Shown piece after piece: positions 34,574 through 42,543 of a DNA stretch of 64,000 bases. The stretch covers positions 124,001 through 188,000 of the forward strand of contig NZ_FOKB01000006.1 of assembly GCF_900111895.1 (NCBI RefSeq). The letters are read 5' to 3'. Origin of the DNA: Pseudomonas simiae. GTDB lineage: Bacteria; Pseudomonadota; Gammaproteobacteria; Pseudomonadales; Pseudomonadaceae. Under the pieces are notes generated by a model, which saw only the letters and a list, made by a program, of their open reading frames with translations, did not search any database and was not told where the DNA came from. The translations under genes and the position numbers were made by a program. Each line of letters opens with the position of its first letter. Position 1 is the first letter of the stretch.

Positions 34574-35014
34574 ATGAGTATTTTCAGCTTTATCAAGGAA
34601 GCCGGCGAAAAGATTGTCGACCTGTTGACGCCGGGTAATGCGAACGCCAGTGAGCAGTTGAAAGATCACGTGTCCAAGGTGGGTCTGGGTAATCCGAACG
34701 TGCAGACCACAGTGGATGGCGACAAGGTGACCGTGACCGGTGAAGTCGCCACTCAGGAGGAGAAAGAGAAGATTTTGCTGGCGCTGGGCAATATTGCCGG
34801 TGTGGCCAGTGTGGATGATCAGATCACTGTAACGGGGCCGGCTGTCGAGGCTGCGACTTTTGTCGTCGTGAAAAAGGGTGACACGCTGAGCGCTATTTCT
34901 CTCTCGGTGTACGGTAACGCTAATCTGTATAACAAGATTTTTGAGGCGAACAAGCCGCTTTTGTCCCATCCGGACAAGATCTATCCAGGCCAGACGCTGC
35001 GTATTCCCAAGTAA
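34574..35014 (+). CDS. kbp: BON-LysM potassium-binding protein Kbp (YgaU)
   Basis: A 146-residue protein. Residues ~25-90 form a BON domain (VQTTVDGDKVTVTGEVATQEEKEK) and ~95-145 a LysM domain (TFVVVKKGDTLSAISLSVYGN). The sequence NANLYNKIFEANKPLL-SHPDKIYPGQTLRIP is nearly that of E. coli YgaU/Kbp, a cytoplasmic K+ sensor induced by osmotic and stationary-phase stress. No signal peptide is present, as in Kbp. ATG 34574 has AAGGAG upstream; the longer open frame to 34355 runs into the divergent LysR gene. Confidence 0.92.
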   Translation: MSIFSFIKEAGEKIVDLLTPGNANASEQLKDHVSKVGLGNPNVQTTVDGDKVTVTGEVATQEEKEKILLALGNIAGVASVDDQITVTGPAVEAATFVVVKKGDTLSAISLSVYGNANLYNKIFEANKPLLSHPDKIYPGQTLRIPK

Positions 35015-35044
35015 TACGAAGGCGTCAATGTGGGCGCGGGTTTG

Positions 35045-35133
35045 TGTGGGAGCCGGGCTTGCCCGCGATAGCATCGCCTCGGTTTGAGCTAAACACCGCG
35101 GTGCCTGCATCGCGGGCAAGCCCGGCTCCCACA
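35045..35133. repeat. REPIN-like inverted repeat
   Basis: Arms TGTGGGAGCCGGGCTTGCCCG... and the exact complement ending CCCGGCTCCCACA, ~38-nt spacer, between convergent kbp and yrfG. Confidence 0.85.
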
Positions 35134-35155
35134 GAGATCTTCTCCCACTTGGCGT

Positions 35156-35818
35156 TCAGAGTCCGGCGATGAGTTCTCTGTAATCCCCGACTGCCGCGAA
35201 TTCTGCGGTGTCTTTAGGCCCCTTCTTGCTATCCGGTTCTTTCACCGCCAGCAAATGCCCCACGCCAAATGCCTGGGCACTGCGCAGGATGGGCAGGGTA
35301 TCGTCGATAAACAGGGTGCGGGCCGGGTCGAAGCGGAGGTCGGCTTGCAGGGCGTCCCAGAACTGCGGGTGTTCCTTGGCGAAACCGTAATCGTGGGAGC
35401 TGATCAACCGTTCGAAATGCGGCGCCAGTTCAATGCGTTCCAACTTCAATGACAGCGAATCACGATGAGCGTTGGTGATCAGAATCACACGCTTGCCGGC
35501 CTGTTTGATTGCCGCCAGGAAGGTGTCGGCATCCGGGCGCAGGGCGATGAGGTGGGCGGTTTCCAGTTTGAGTTCGCGCACCGGGATCTTCAGTTCTGCG
35601 CTCCAGAAATCCAGGCAATACCATTGCAACTGTCCGGCGTTACGCTCGAACAGCGGCTGCAGCTCCATCTCGGCCATCGCCCGGCTTACCCCGTGCAGTT
35701 CGGCGTATCGCTGGGGCAGGTGTTCCATCCAGAAGTGGTTGTCGTAATGCAGGTCGAGCAGGGTGCCGTCCATGTCCAGCAGGACAGTGTCGATGGCGTG
35801 CCAGGGCAAAGAGGGCAT
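35156..35818 (-). CDS. yrfG: HAD-family GMP/IMP nucleotidase YrfG
   Basis: A 220-residue HAD phosphatase. The nucleophile motif LLDMDGTLLDL (Asp15, Asp17), motif II LITNAH and motif IV FIDDTLPILRSA are intact. The N-terminal WHAIDTVLLDMDGTLLDL and HFWMEHLPQRYA match YrfG, which dephosphorylates purine nucleotides such as GMP and IMP. Divergent from nudE, a pairing also close together in E. coli. Confidence 0.88.
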   Translation of the reverse strand: MPSLPWHAIDTVLLDMDGTLLDLHYDNHFWMEHLPQRYAELHGVSRAMAEMELQPLFERNAGQLQWYCLDFWSAELKIPVRELKLETAHLIALRPDADTFLAAIKQAGKRVILITNAHRDSLSLKLERIELAPHFERLISSHDYGFAKEHPQFWDALQADLRFDPARTLFIDDTLPILRSAQAFGVGHLLAVKEPDSKKGPKDTAEFAAVGDYRELIAGL

Positions 35819-35905
35819 GGGGCGTTCTCATGTAAGTAAAGATATCCGACACAGACAATCGGAAAAGCCACGGTATAGTAACCCGATCACGCCAAGGAGC
35901 CGCTT

Positions 35906-36472
35906 ATGCGCCAGAAACCCACCGTCCTCGCCCGCGAAATAGTCGCCAGTAGCCGTTTGTTCCGCGTGGAGGAAGTGCAACTGCGCTTTTCCAATGGCGT
36001 CGAGCGGACCTACGAGCGCCTGGTGGGTCGCGGTGCCGGTTACGGCGCAGTGATGATCGTAGCAATGATCGACGCAGACCATGCGTTGCTGGTGGAAGAG
36101 TACTGCGGCGGCACCGACGAATACGAATTGTCCTTGCCCAAGGGCTTGATCGAACCCGGCGAAGACGTACTGGCGGCGGCAGACCGGGAACTCAAGGAAG
36201 AGGCTGGTTACGGCGCTCGTCAGTTGGAACACCTCACCGAACTGTCGCTGTCGCCTGGCTACATGAGCCAGAAAATCCAGGTGGTATTGGCCACCGATCT
36301 TTATGAAGAGCGCCTGGAAGGCGATGAACCTGAGCCGATGCGTGTGGACCGGGTCAATCTGCGCGAGCTGTCGATGCTCGCGCAGAACGAGCAATTCAGC
36401 GAAGGCCGTGCCCTGGCCGCGCTGTACCTGGTACGAGACCTGTTGACCCAGCGTGGAGCGTTTACCGCATGA
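35906..36472 (+). CDS. nudE: ADP-ribose/NADH pyrophosphatase NudE
   Basis: A 188-residue Nudix hydrolase. The Nudix box G-x5-E-x7-RE-x2-EE-x-GY spans residues 80-102 with all metal-binding Glu residues. Flanking sequences (YERLVGRGAGYGAVMIV, LSPGYMSQKIQVVLATDL) are those of NudE, which cleaves ADP-ribose, NADH and Ap3A. AAGGAG lies upstream. Its stop overlaps the cysQ ATG as ATGA; both enzymes clear nucleotide by-products. Confidence 0.92.
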   Translation: MRQKPTVLAREIVASSRLFRVEEVQLRFSNGVERTYERLVGRGAGYGAVMIVAMIDADHALLVEEYCGGTDEYELSLPKGLIEPGEDVLAAADRELKEEAGYGARQLEHLTELSLSPGYMSQKIQVVLATDLYEERLEGDEPEPMRVDRVNLRELSMLAQNEQFSEGRALAALYLVRDLLTQRGAFTA

Positions 36473-37305
36473 GCGAACTTTTTTTAGGCCACCCGTTTAT
36501 TGCCCCTGTGATCGAATTGGCTCGTCAGGCTGGTGAAGTGATATTGCCGTTCTGGCGTGCCGACGTGGCCGTCACCTCCAAAGCCGATGATTCGCCGGTG
36601 ACGGCAGCGGATTTGGCCGCCCATCACTTGATCCTGGCGGGCCTGACCGCACTGGACCCCAGCATTCCGGTGCTGTCCGAGGAAGACGCCGACATCGACC
36701 AGAACGTGCGCGCCGGCTGGCAGCGCTGGTGGCTGGTGGACCCGTTGGACGGTACCAAGGAGTTTATCTCCGGCAGCGAAGAATTTACCGTGAACATCGC
36801 GTTGATCGAACAAGGACGCGTGGTGTTTGGCGTGGTGTCGATGCCCACCAATGGGCGTTGCTACTTCGGTGGTGCGGGCCTGGGCGCCTGGCGCTCCGAT
36901 GTGAATGAAGCACCCAAGCAGATTCAAGTGCGCGAGGCGCCAGCAGCGGGCGAGTCGTTTACCGTGGTCGCGAGTCGCCGGCATACCAGCCCGGAGCAGG
37001 AGCGTCTGTTGGACGGCTTGAGTGAAGGCCTGGGCGCGTTGAAGTTGGCGAATATCGGCAGCTCGCTGAAGTTCTGCCTGTTGGCCGAGGGCAGTGCGGA
37101 TTGCTATCCGCGCCTGGCGCCGACCTCGCAGTGGGACACGGCCGCGGCCCAGGGTGTGCTGGAAGGCGCAGGAGGGGAAGTGCTGGAATTGAGCGGTGAG
37201 CCGTTCAGCTACCCGGCGCGGGCATCGTTGTTGAACCCGTTCTTTTTAGCGTTGCCGGCCAAAGCCGCATGGCGCGAGCGATTGCTGACCCTCGCCCGTT
37301 CCTGA
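36469..37305 (+). CDS. cysQ: 3'(2'),5'-bisphosphate nucleotidase CysQ
   Basis: A 278-residue Mg-dependent, Li-sensitive phosphatase of the inositol monophosphatase fold. Metal-binding motifs are DPLDGTKEF (91-99), SEEDADID (~70-77) and WDTAAAQGVLEGAGG. It hydrolyses PAP/PAPS, by-products of sulfate assimilation. It overlaps nudE by 4 nt, so the two form an operon. A REPIN follows. Confidence 0.93.
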   Translation: MSELFLGHPFIAPVIELARQAGEVILPFWRADVAVTSKADDSPVTAADLAAHHLILAGLTALDPSIPVLSEEDADIDQNVRAGWQRWWLVDPLDGTKEFISGSEEFTVNIALIEQGRVVFGVVSMPTNGRCYFGGAGLGAWRSDVNEAPKQIQVREAPAAGESFTVVASRRHTSPEQERLLDGLSEGLGALKLANIGSSLKFCLLAEGSADCYPRLAPTSQWDTAAAQGVLEGAGGEVLELSGEPFSYPARASLLNPFFLALPAKAAWRERLLTLARS

Positions 37306-37312
37306 CGCCTTG

Positions 37313-37412
37313 TGTAGGCGCGAGCTTGCTCGCGAAAATCGTCAACGATAACGCGGTGACCCTGGTTGATCGCGGCGCTCTCAGGTTTTTCGCGAGCAAG
37401 CTCGCTCCTACA
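37313..37412. repeat. REPIN-like inverted repeat
   Basis: Arms TGTAGGCGCGAGCTTGCTCG... and ...CGAGCAAGCTCGCTCCTACA, between convergent cysQ and the YiiD-type gene. The spacer (~50 nt) is longer than in the other copies. Confidence 0.85.
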
Positions 37413-37431
37413 GTGGGCGGTGCCGGAGCTT

Positions 37432-37887
37432 TTAGCGGTGCAGGACGTATTGGCCGGTGAAAACGACTGCTCGCGCTTCACTGCCCTCATTCACAACCCA
37501 CGTCTGCAGCGTCAGCCGCGCGCGGCCATAGCGCTTGTACGTCGCCACAAACCGCTTCCACACCTTTTCCTCCGGCGACGGGCACACCACCGTCGCATCC
37601 CGCGTAACCGGCAACGGGTAACTGATCTGGCCTTCCTGGATCACGATATGCCCGTCTTCAATCCCTTCTTCACGCAACTGCAAGTGCAGCCAGCCCCAGC
37701 CCGCCAGTACCGCGCCGCAATACAGGCTACCGCCGAACATGGTGCTCTTGTGATTGATGTTGGCTTGCAAGGGCAGATGCAGTTCCAACTGCCCCTGTGT
37801 CCAGTCGAGCACCTTGAGGCCCATGTCCCGTGTGAGGGGGATGTCGTGGTGAAGGATGGATTCCAGGTAACGGCTGTCGCGGCTCAT
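37432..37887 (-). CDS. YiiD-type hotdog thioesterase
   Basis: A 151-residue protein resembling the C-terminal putative thioesterase domain of YiiD. Key sequence: LELHLPLQANINHKSTMFGGSLYCGAVLAGWGWLHL, with NHKSTMFGGS in the active-site position of this hotdog group. ATG 37887 is preferred because AGAGG lies 5 nt upstream; an in-frame ATG at 37917 overlaps the dctD stop as ATGA and is the alternative. Substrate unknown. Last gene of the rml-dct run. Confidence 0.78.
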   Translation of the reverse strand: MSRDSRYLESILHHDIPLTRDMGLKVLDWTQGQLELHLPLQANINHKSTMFGGSLYCGAVLAGWGWLHLQLREEGIEDGHIVIQEGQISYPLPVTRDATVVCPSPEEKVWKRFVATYKRYGRARLTLQTWVVNEGSEARAVVFTGQYVLHR

Positions 37888-37913
37888 GGGGGCCTCTTGG
37901 CGGGTGGGGGCTG

Positions 37914-39290
37914 TCATTCGTCGTCGCTGCTTTGGTTGGCGAAGTTCAGGCCATGCTTGCGTAGCTTGTCGTGCAGGGTCTTGCGCGGGACGCCCAGGGC
38001 TTCCGCGAGGCTGCGCATGGAGCTGTGGGGGCGGGTCAGCTCGGCGGCAATCAGGCTTTTTTCGAACTGCTCGACTTGCTCGCTCAAGCCACCGGGCGTA
38101 GAGGTCAGGGTGCCAGCTGATGGATTGTCCGGCGTGTTATCCAGCGCCAGTTCCAGGCCCAGGGCAAAGCGCTCTGCCGCGTTCTGCAATTCGCGCACAT
38201 TGCCCGGCCAGCTATGGCGCAATAACAGCGCGCGCTGCCCCGGTTGCAGTTCATGCAGCGGCAGGCCGTGGCGGCTGCTGGCTTCGTCGGCGAAGTGCTG
38301 GAACAGCATCAACGCATCTTCGCCGCGCTCGCGCAGGGGTGGAATGCGCAGCGGCGCCACGTTGAGGCGGTAATACAGGTCGGCACGGAAGCGGCCCTGG
38401 TCGGCGGACTGGCGCAGGTCTTCCTTGGTGGCGGCGATGATGCGGATATCCAGTGGGATCAGCTGATTGCCGCCCAGGCGTTCCACCACGCGCTCCTGCA
38501 ACAGACGCAAGAGTTTGACCTGAACATCCAGGCTCATGCTTTCGATTTCATCGAGGAACAAGGTGCCGCCGTTGGCGAATTCGAACTTGCCGATACGGCG
38601 TTTCTGCGCGCCGGTAAAGGCGCCCGGCTCATGGCCGAACAGTTCGCTCTCCACGACCGACTCGGCCAGTGCCCCGGCGTTGATTGCCACAAAAGGCCCG
38701 CTACGGCGGCTCGACAAATCGTGCAGCGCGCGGGCGACCACCTCTTTGCCGGCGCCGGTTTCGCCGAGGATCAGCACGTCAGCCCGGGTCGCGGCCAGCG
38801 CGCCGATCTGCTCGCGCAGGCGCAGCATTTGCGGCGAGTGGCCCACCAGTCGCGTGCTCAACTGCTGACGGTCGCTAAGGGCCAGGCGCAGGCTGCGGTT
38901 GTCCAGCACCAGGCGGCGCAGGGCCAGGGCGCGGCGCACACTGTCGAGCAGGGCGTCGCTGGCGAAAGGTTTTTCCAGGAAGTCATAGGCCCCGGCACGC
39001 ATGGCCTGCACCGCCAGCGGCACATCGCCGTGGCCGGTGATCAGCAGCACCGGCAACTCCGGGTCCTGGCCGTGCAGCTCGGCGAGCAGCTCCAGGCCGT
39101 CCATGCCGGGCATGCGGATGTCGCTGACCACCACGCCCGGCCAGTCCCGCGACAGGCGCGCAGTGAGGCCGGTGGCTTCGCCCAGGGTCAGGACGTTCAG
39201 CCCGGCCAGGTCCAGGGTCTGGCACAGCGCCTGACGCAGGTGTGGATCATCGTCGATCAACACCACCTGAATCTGGTTATCGATACTCAT
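37914..39290 (-). CDS. dctD: Sigma-54-dependent response regulator, DctD type
   Basis: A 458-residue NtrC-class activator. The receiver domain has DDD (13-15) and phospho-acceptor Asp57 in VVVSDIRMPGMDG. The AAA+ domain has Walker A GETGAGKE, the sigma-54 contact loop GAFTGA and Walker B GGTLFLDEIE. The C-terminal Fis-type HTH ends around SMRSLAEALGVPRKTLHDKLRKHGL. It overlaps dctB as ATGA. It should activate a C4-dicarboxylate transporter gene (dctA or dctPQM) elsewhere; none is in the window. Confidence 0.9.
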   Translation of the reverse strand: MSIDNQIQVVLIDDDPHLRQALCQTLDLAGLNVLTLGEATGLTARLSRDWPGVVVSDIRMPGMDGLELLAELHGQDPELPVLLITGHGDVPLAVQAMRAGAYDFLEKPFASDALLDSVRRALALRRLVLDNRSLRLALSDRQQLSTRLVGHSPQMLRLREQIGALAATRADVLILGETGAGKEVVARALHDLSSRRSGPFVAINAGALAESVVESELFGHEPGAFTGAQKRRIGKFEFANGGTLFLDEIESMSLDVQVKLLRLLQERVVERLGGNQLIPLDIRIIAATKEDLRQSADQGRFRADLYYRLNVAPLRIPPLRERGEDALMLFQHFADEASSRHGLPLHELQPGQRALLLRHSWPGNVRELQNAAERFALGLELALDNTPDNPSAGTLTSTPGGLSEQVEQFEKSLIAAELTRPHSSMRSLAEALGVPRKTLHDKLRKHGLNFANQSSDDE

Positions 39291-41104
39291 ACACTGCGGT
39301 CCTCGGACGGTTGCAGACTGACGCCCGGCGCACCGGCACGCAATTTCAAGGTTAACAGCGCACCGCCTTCCTTGTGGTTGGCAAACAGCAGTTCGCCGCC
39401 AAAGGCACGCATCAGAGTGTCGCAGATCGCCAGCCCCAACCCCAGGCCCTGGGTGCGCGTCTTGGTGGTGTAGAACGGCTCGCTGGCGCGGCCCAGGGCT
39501 TCCATGCAAAAGCCCGGGCCGTTGTCGCGAATGTACAGGTTGACGCCCTGATCGGTGGTTTCGGCACTCAGCCACAGTTTGCGCGGCGGACCTTTTTCGG
39601 TGAGGGCGTCGAGGGCGTTGGCCAGCAGGTTGCCCAGAACCTGGCGCAAACGGGTTTCGCCCGCCTGTACCCAGAGGGTGGCTTCGGGCAAGTCACGGAC
39701 CAGTTCCACCTCCATCGACCGCCGCCGCTTGGCCAGCAGCGCCAGGGCATCGTCCAGCGCCGGTTGCAAGGCGACGCTCTCGGGCGCATGGCGGTCGCGA
39801 CGGGCAAAGGCGCGCAGGTGGGCGATGATCGAGGCCATGCGCCCGGTCAGTTCGCTGATCAGCTTGAGGTTGCCCCGCGCATCCGTGGTGCGCTCATGGT
39901 CGAGCAGGATTTCAGCGTTCTCTGCATAGCTGCGAATCGCCGCCAGGGGCTGGTTGAGTTCATGGCTGATGCTTGCCGACATGGTGCCCAGCGCCGACAA
40001 TTTGCCCGCCTGCACCAGGTCATCCTGGGCACGCACCAGTTCCTGCTGCGCGTGTTCGCGCTCCAGCACTTCCTGCTTCAGGCGCCGGTTGAGGCCTTCG
40101 AGGTCACTGGTCCGCTCGACCACTCGCGCTTCCAGCTCGCGACGGGCCTTGGCTTCGAACGCAATGCGTTCCAGGTAATGGCGGCGACGTTGCATCATCA
40201 AGCCCAGCAGCAGCATCAACACCAGCAGCGTCGCGCCGCCGACTGCCACCACCGTGCGCACCGGACGGCTGATCAGCGAGCGTGGTGCGAGGATTTCCAC
40301 GTTCCAGCCGGTCTCGGCGATGGCTGTGGATTGGCGCAACCAGGCGGTGTTGCTCAGGCTCAGTGGTTGCGGGTCGCGGGTCGGGTAGGGCTGGATGGCG
40401 ATGATGGCCCGGCGTTCTTCGGCGGTCAGCGGCCGGGTGGCGCGGAATCGCCATTGTGGGCGCGACGTCAGGATCACCACACCGTTATGGTCGGTGACCA
40501 GCAGTTGCTCCGGGGTGTTACCCCACAGGCTTTCGGTGTGGTCCAGGTCGACCTTGACCACCAGCACGCCGATGATCGTATCGCCATCGCGCACGGCGGC
40601 GGCAAAGAAGTAACCGCGCTTGGCGGAGGTGGTGCCTAAGCCGAAGAACCGCCCCAGGCGCCCGGCCATGGCTTCGCTGAAATACGGCCGGAACGAGAAA
40701 TTACGCCCGACGAAGCTGTCCTGTTTATCCCAGTTGGATGCAGCCAGTGTCTTGCCGGTGGTGTCCATCAGGTACATCACCTCCACCCCGGCCTGGGCGG
40801 CGACGTCCTTGAGCAGCAGGTTGGCGTTGACCAGGTTGGTGCTCACCCCAGGCGCATCCAGCGCGGTGCGCAAAGCCGGCAAGTCGCCAAGGATCTGCGG
40901 CAGCACCTCATAGCGGTGCAGGGTCCCGAGCAGGTTGGCCACGTACAGGTCGAGGGTCTGGCGGTTCTGCCCGGCCAACTCGCTGCGGTAATAGCGCTCG
41001 GCCAGGTGCTCCAGCGGCCACAGCAGCGGTGCCAGGCACAACGCCAACAAGGCGAGGCTGCGCCAGCGGGGTCTACGCGGAAGGGGTGGAGTCATGGGAG
41101 TCAT
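39287..41104 (-). CDS. dctB: C4-dicarboxylate sensor histidine kinase, DctB type
   Basis: A 605-residue membrane kinase. A first TM (~15-33), a periplasmic double-Cache sensor (~35-290; LMDTTGKTLAASNWDKQDSFVGRNFSFRPYF is the ligand-binding hallmark, named here by its ends), a second TM (~292-312), a coiled coil (~320-375), HisKA with His in SASISHELNQPLAAIRSY, and a HATPase domain (DNGPGF, GLGLGLAI). Fits DctB, which senses succinate, malate and fumarate. Two ATGs, 41104 and 41095, are possible. A perfect hairpin sits immediately before the start. Confidence 0.9.
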   Translation of the reverse strand: MTPMTPPLPRRPRWRSLALLALCLAPLLWPLEHLAERYYRSELAGQNRQTLDLYVANLLGTLHRYEVLPQILGDLPALRTALDAPGVSTNLVNANLLLKDVAAQAGVEVMYLMDTTGKTLAASNWDKQDSFVGRNFSFRPYFSEAMAGRLGRFFGLGTTSAKRGYFFAAAVRDGDTIIGVLVVKVDLDHTESLWGNTPEQLLVTDHNGVVILTSRPQWRFRATRPLTAEERRAIIAIQPYPTRDPQPLSLSNTAWLRQSTAIAETGWNVEILAPRSLISRPVRTVVAVGGATLLVLMLLLGLMMQRRRHYLERIAFEAKARRELEARVVERTSDLEGLNRRLKQEVLEREHAQQELVRAQDDLVQAGKLSALGTMSASISHELNQPLAAIRSYAENAEILLDHERTTDARGNLKLISELTGRMASIIAHLRAFARRDRHAPESVALQPALDDALALLAKRRRSMEVELVRDLPEATLWVQAGETRLRQVLGNLLANALDALTEKGPPRKLWLSAETTDQGVNLYIRDNGPGFCMEALGRASEPFYTTKTRTQGLGLGLAICDTLMRAFGGELLFANHKEGGALLTLKLRAGAPGVSLQPSEDRSV

Positions 41105-41124
41105 GCGCCTGTGGGTACAGGCGC
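41105..41124 (-). other. Perfect hairpin abutting the dctB start codon
   Basis: GCGCCTGT / ACAGGCGC with a 4-base loop, lying between the rmlD stop (41132) and the dctB ATG (41104). In RNA it would cover the space where a ribosome site is expected. It could weaken read-through translation from rml or act as a weak terminator. Confidence 0.55.
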
Positions 41125-41131
41125 ATTATGC

Positions 41132-42001
41132 CTAGTGCTGCAGTGCAAGACACTCGCGCAATGCGTCTTGCCAGTGTGGCTGGCTGACGTGCCATTGCTG
41201 CTGCAGGCGGCTGCAATCGAGGCGCGAGTTCAGCGGGCGCTTGGCGGGCGTCGGATAAGCGCTGGACGGGATGGGCTCCAGTTCGGCGCAGGCTTTGCCT
41301 TGCTGACGCAGGTGGTCGCCAATGGCTTCGGCAAAACCGAACCAGGAGGTTTCGCCTTGAGCACTCAGGTGATAAATGCCCCATTCCCCCGGTTCGCCTG
41401 CTTGCCAGCGCTCGATCAACGCGCGCGTGCTGTTGGCAATGCTGCCGGCCCAGGTCGGCGCGCCGATCTGATCGGCGACGATGCGCATTTGCGGCTTCTC
41501 CTGCAGCAGCCGCTGCATGGTCAGCAGGAAGTTCTTGCCGTGGTTGGAGTAGACCCAACTGGTGCGCAGAATGAGGTATTCGCCGCCGACGGCCGCAATC
41601 GCCTGCTCGCCCGCCAGTTTGCTCTGGCCGTAGACGCCCAGCGGGTTCGGCGTGTCGCTTTCGCGGTAGGGGGCAGGTTTGCTGCCGTCGAACACGTAGT
41701 CGGTGGAATAGTGGATCAGCGGGATGCCCAGCGCCTTGGCCTCTTCGGCAAGGATGCCCGGGGCGATGGCATTGATGGCGAAGGCCGCGTCCGGCTCGCT
41801 CTCGGCCAGATCGACGGCCGTGTGGGCCGCTGCGTTGATGATCAGGTGAGGGCGATGGGCCCGCACCTGCTGGCGAATGTGCTCCGCTTCGGCCAGGTCA
41901 AGCTGGTCGCGTCCCAGGACGACGAGCTCGCCCAGGCCTTGGAGCCGCAGTTGCAGCTCGCGGGAGACTTGGCCATGTTGGCCGGTGATCAAGATTTTCA
42001 T
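41132..42001 (-). CDS. rfbD: dTDP-4-dehydrorhamnose reductase RmlD
   Basis: A 289-residue extended SDR that makes dTDP-L-rhamnose, the last step of the pathway, with NAD(P)H. The nucleotide-binding start is MKILITGQHGQVSRELQ and the YxxxK pair is in GVYGQSKLAGE; STDYVFDG is family-typical. Fourth gene of rmlBACD, overlapping rmlC as ATGA. Confidence 0.94.
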   Translation of the reverse strand: MKILITGQHGQVSRELQLRLQGLGELVVLGRDQLDLAEAEHIRQQVRAHRPHLIINAAAHTAVDLAESEPDAAFAINAIAPGILAEEAKALGIPLIHYSTDYVFDGSKPAPYRESDTPNPLGVYGQSKLAGEQAIAAVGGEYLILRTSWVYSNHGKNFLLTMQRLLQEKPQMRIVADQIGAPTWAGSIANSTRALIERWQAGEPGEWGIYHLSAQGETSWFGFAEAIGDHLRQQGKACAELEPIPSSAYPTPAKRPLNSRLDCSRLQQQWHVSQPHWQDALRECLALQH

Positions 42002-42543
42002 GGGAACACGTCAGCTTCCATCAAGGGTTTACCCGCCTGGTCCTTGGCGGACAGCTGTGGCGCCTCGCTCAGCTCCCAGTCGATTGCCAGTGTCGGGTCA
42101 TTCCACAGGATGCAGCGTTCGGCACTGGGCTGGTAGTAGTCAGTGGTTTTGTACAGGAACTCGGCGTGTTCGCTCAGTACCACGAATCCATGCGCAAAAC
42201 CTTCCGGCACCCATAGTTGGCGGTGATTCTGGGCCGATAAGCGTACACCCACCCACTGGCCGAAATTCGGCGAGCTGCGGCGGATATCGACGGCTACGTC
42301 CAATACTTCACCGGCGGTGACACGCACCAGTTTGCCTTGGGTGTGTTCGAGTTGGTAATGCAGGCCACGCAGCACGCCCTTCTGGGAGCGTGAGTGGTTG
42401 TCCTGAACAAACTGACGCTTGAGACCCGTTGCCTCTTCAAAAGCCCGGGCGTTGAAGCTTTCGTAGAAGAAGCCACGTTCATCACCGAACACCTTGGGTT
42501 CGATGATCAGCACGTCGGGCAGCGAGGTTTCAATGACGTTCAC
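41998..42543 (-). CDS. rfbC: dTDP-4-dehydrorhamnose 3,5-epimerase RmlC
   Basis: A 181-residue cupin epimerase. Family motifs GFFYESFNARAF, RGLHYQ (with catalytic His in LRGLHYQ), VWVPEGFAHGF-like and YKTTDYYQP are present. It converts dTDP-4-keto-6-deoxyglucose to the L-lyxo form. Overlaps both neighbours by 4 nt. Confidence 0.95.
   Translation of the reverse strand: MNVIETSLPDVLIIEPKVFGDERGFFYESFNARAFEEATGLKRQFVQDNHSRSQKGVLRGLHYQLEHTQGKLVRVTAGEVLDVAVDIRRSSPNFGQWVGVRLSAQNHRQLWVPEGFAHGFVVLSEHAEFLYKTTDYYQPSAERCILWNDPTLAIDWELSEAPQLSAKDQAGKPLMEADVFP

Noticed and set aside
39291..39575. N-terminal extension of dctD
   Set aside because: This frame runs inside dctB; DctD begins MSIDNQIQ at 39290, overlapping dctB as ATGA.
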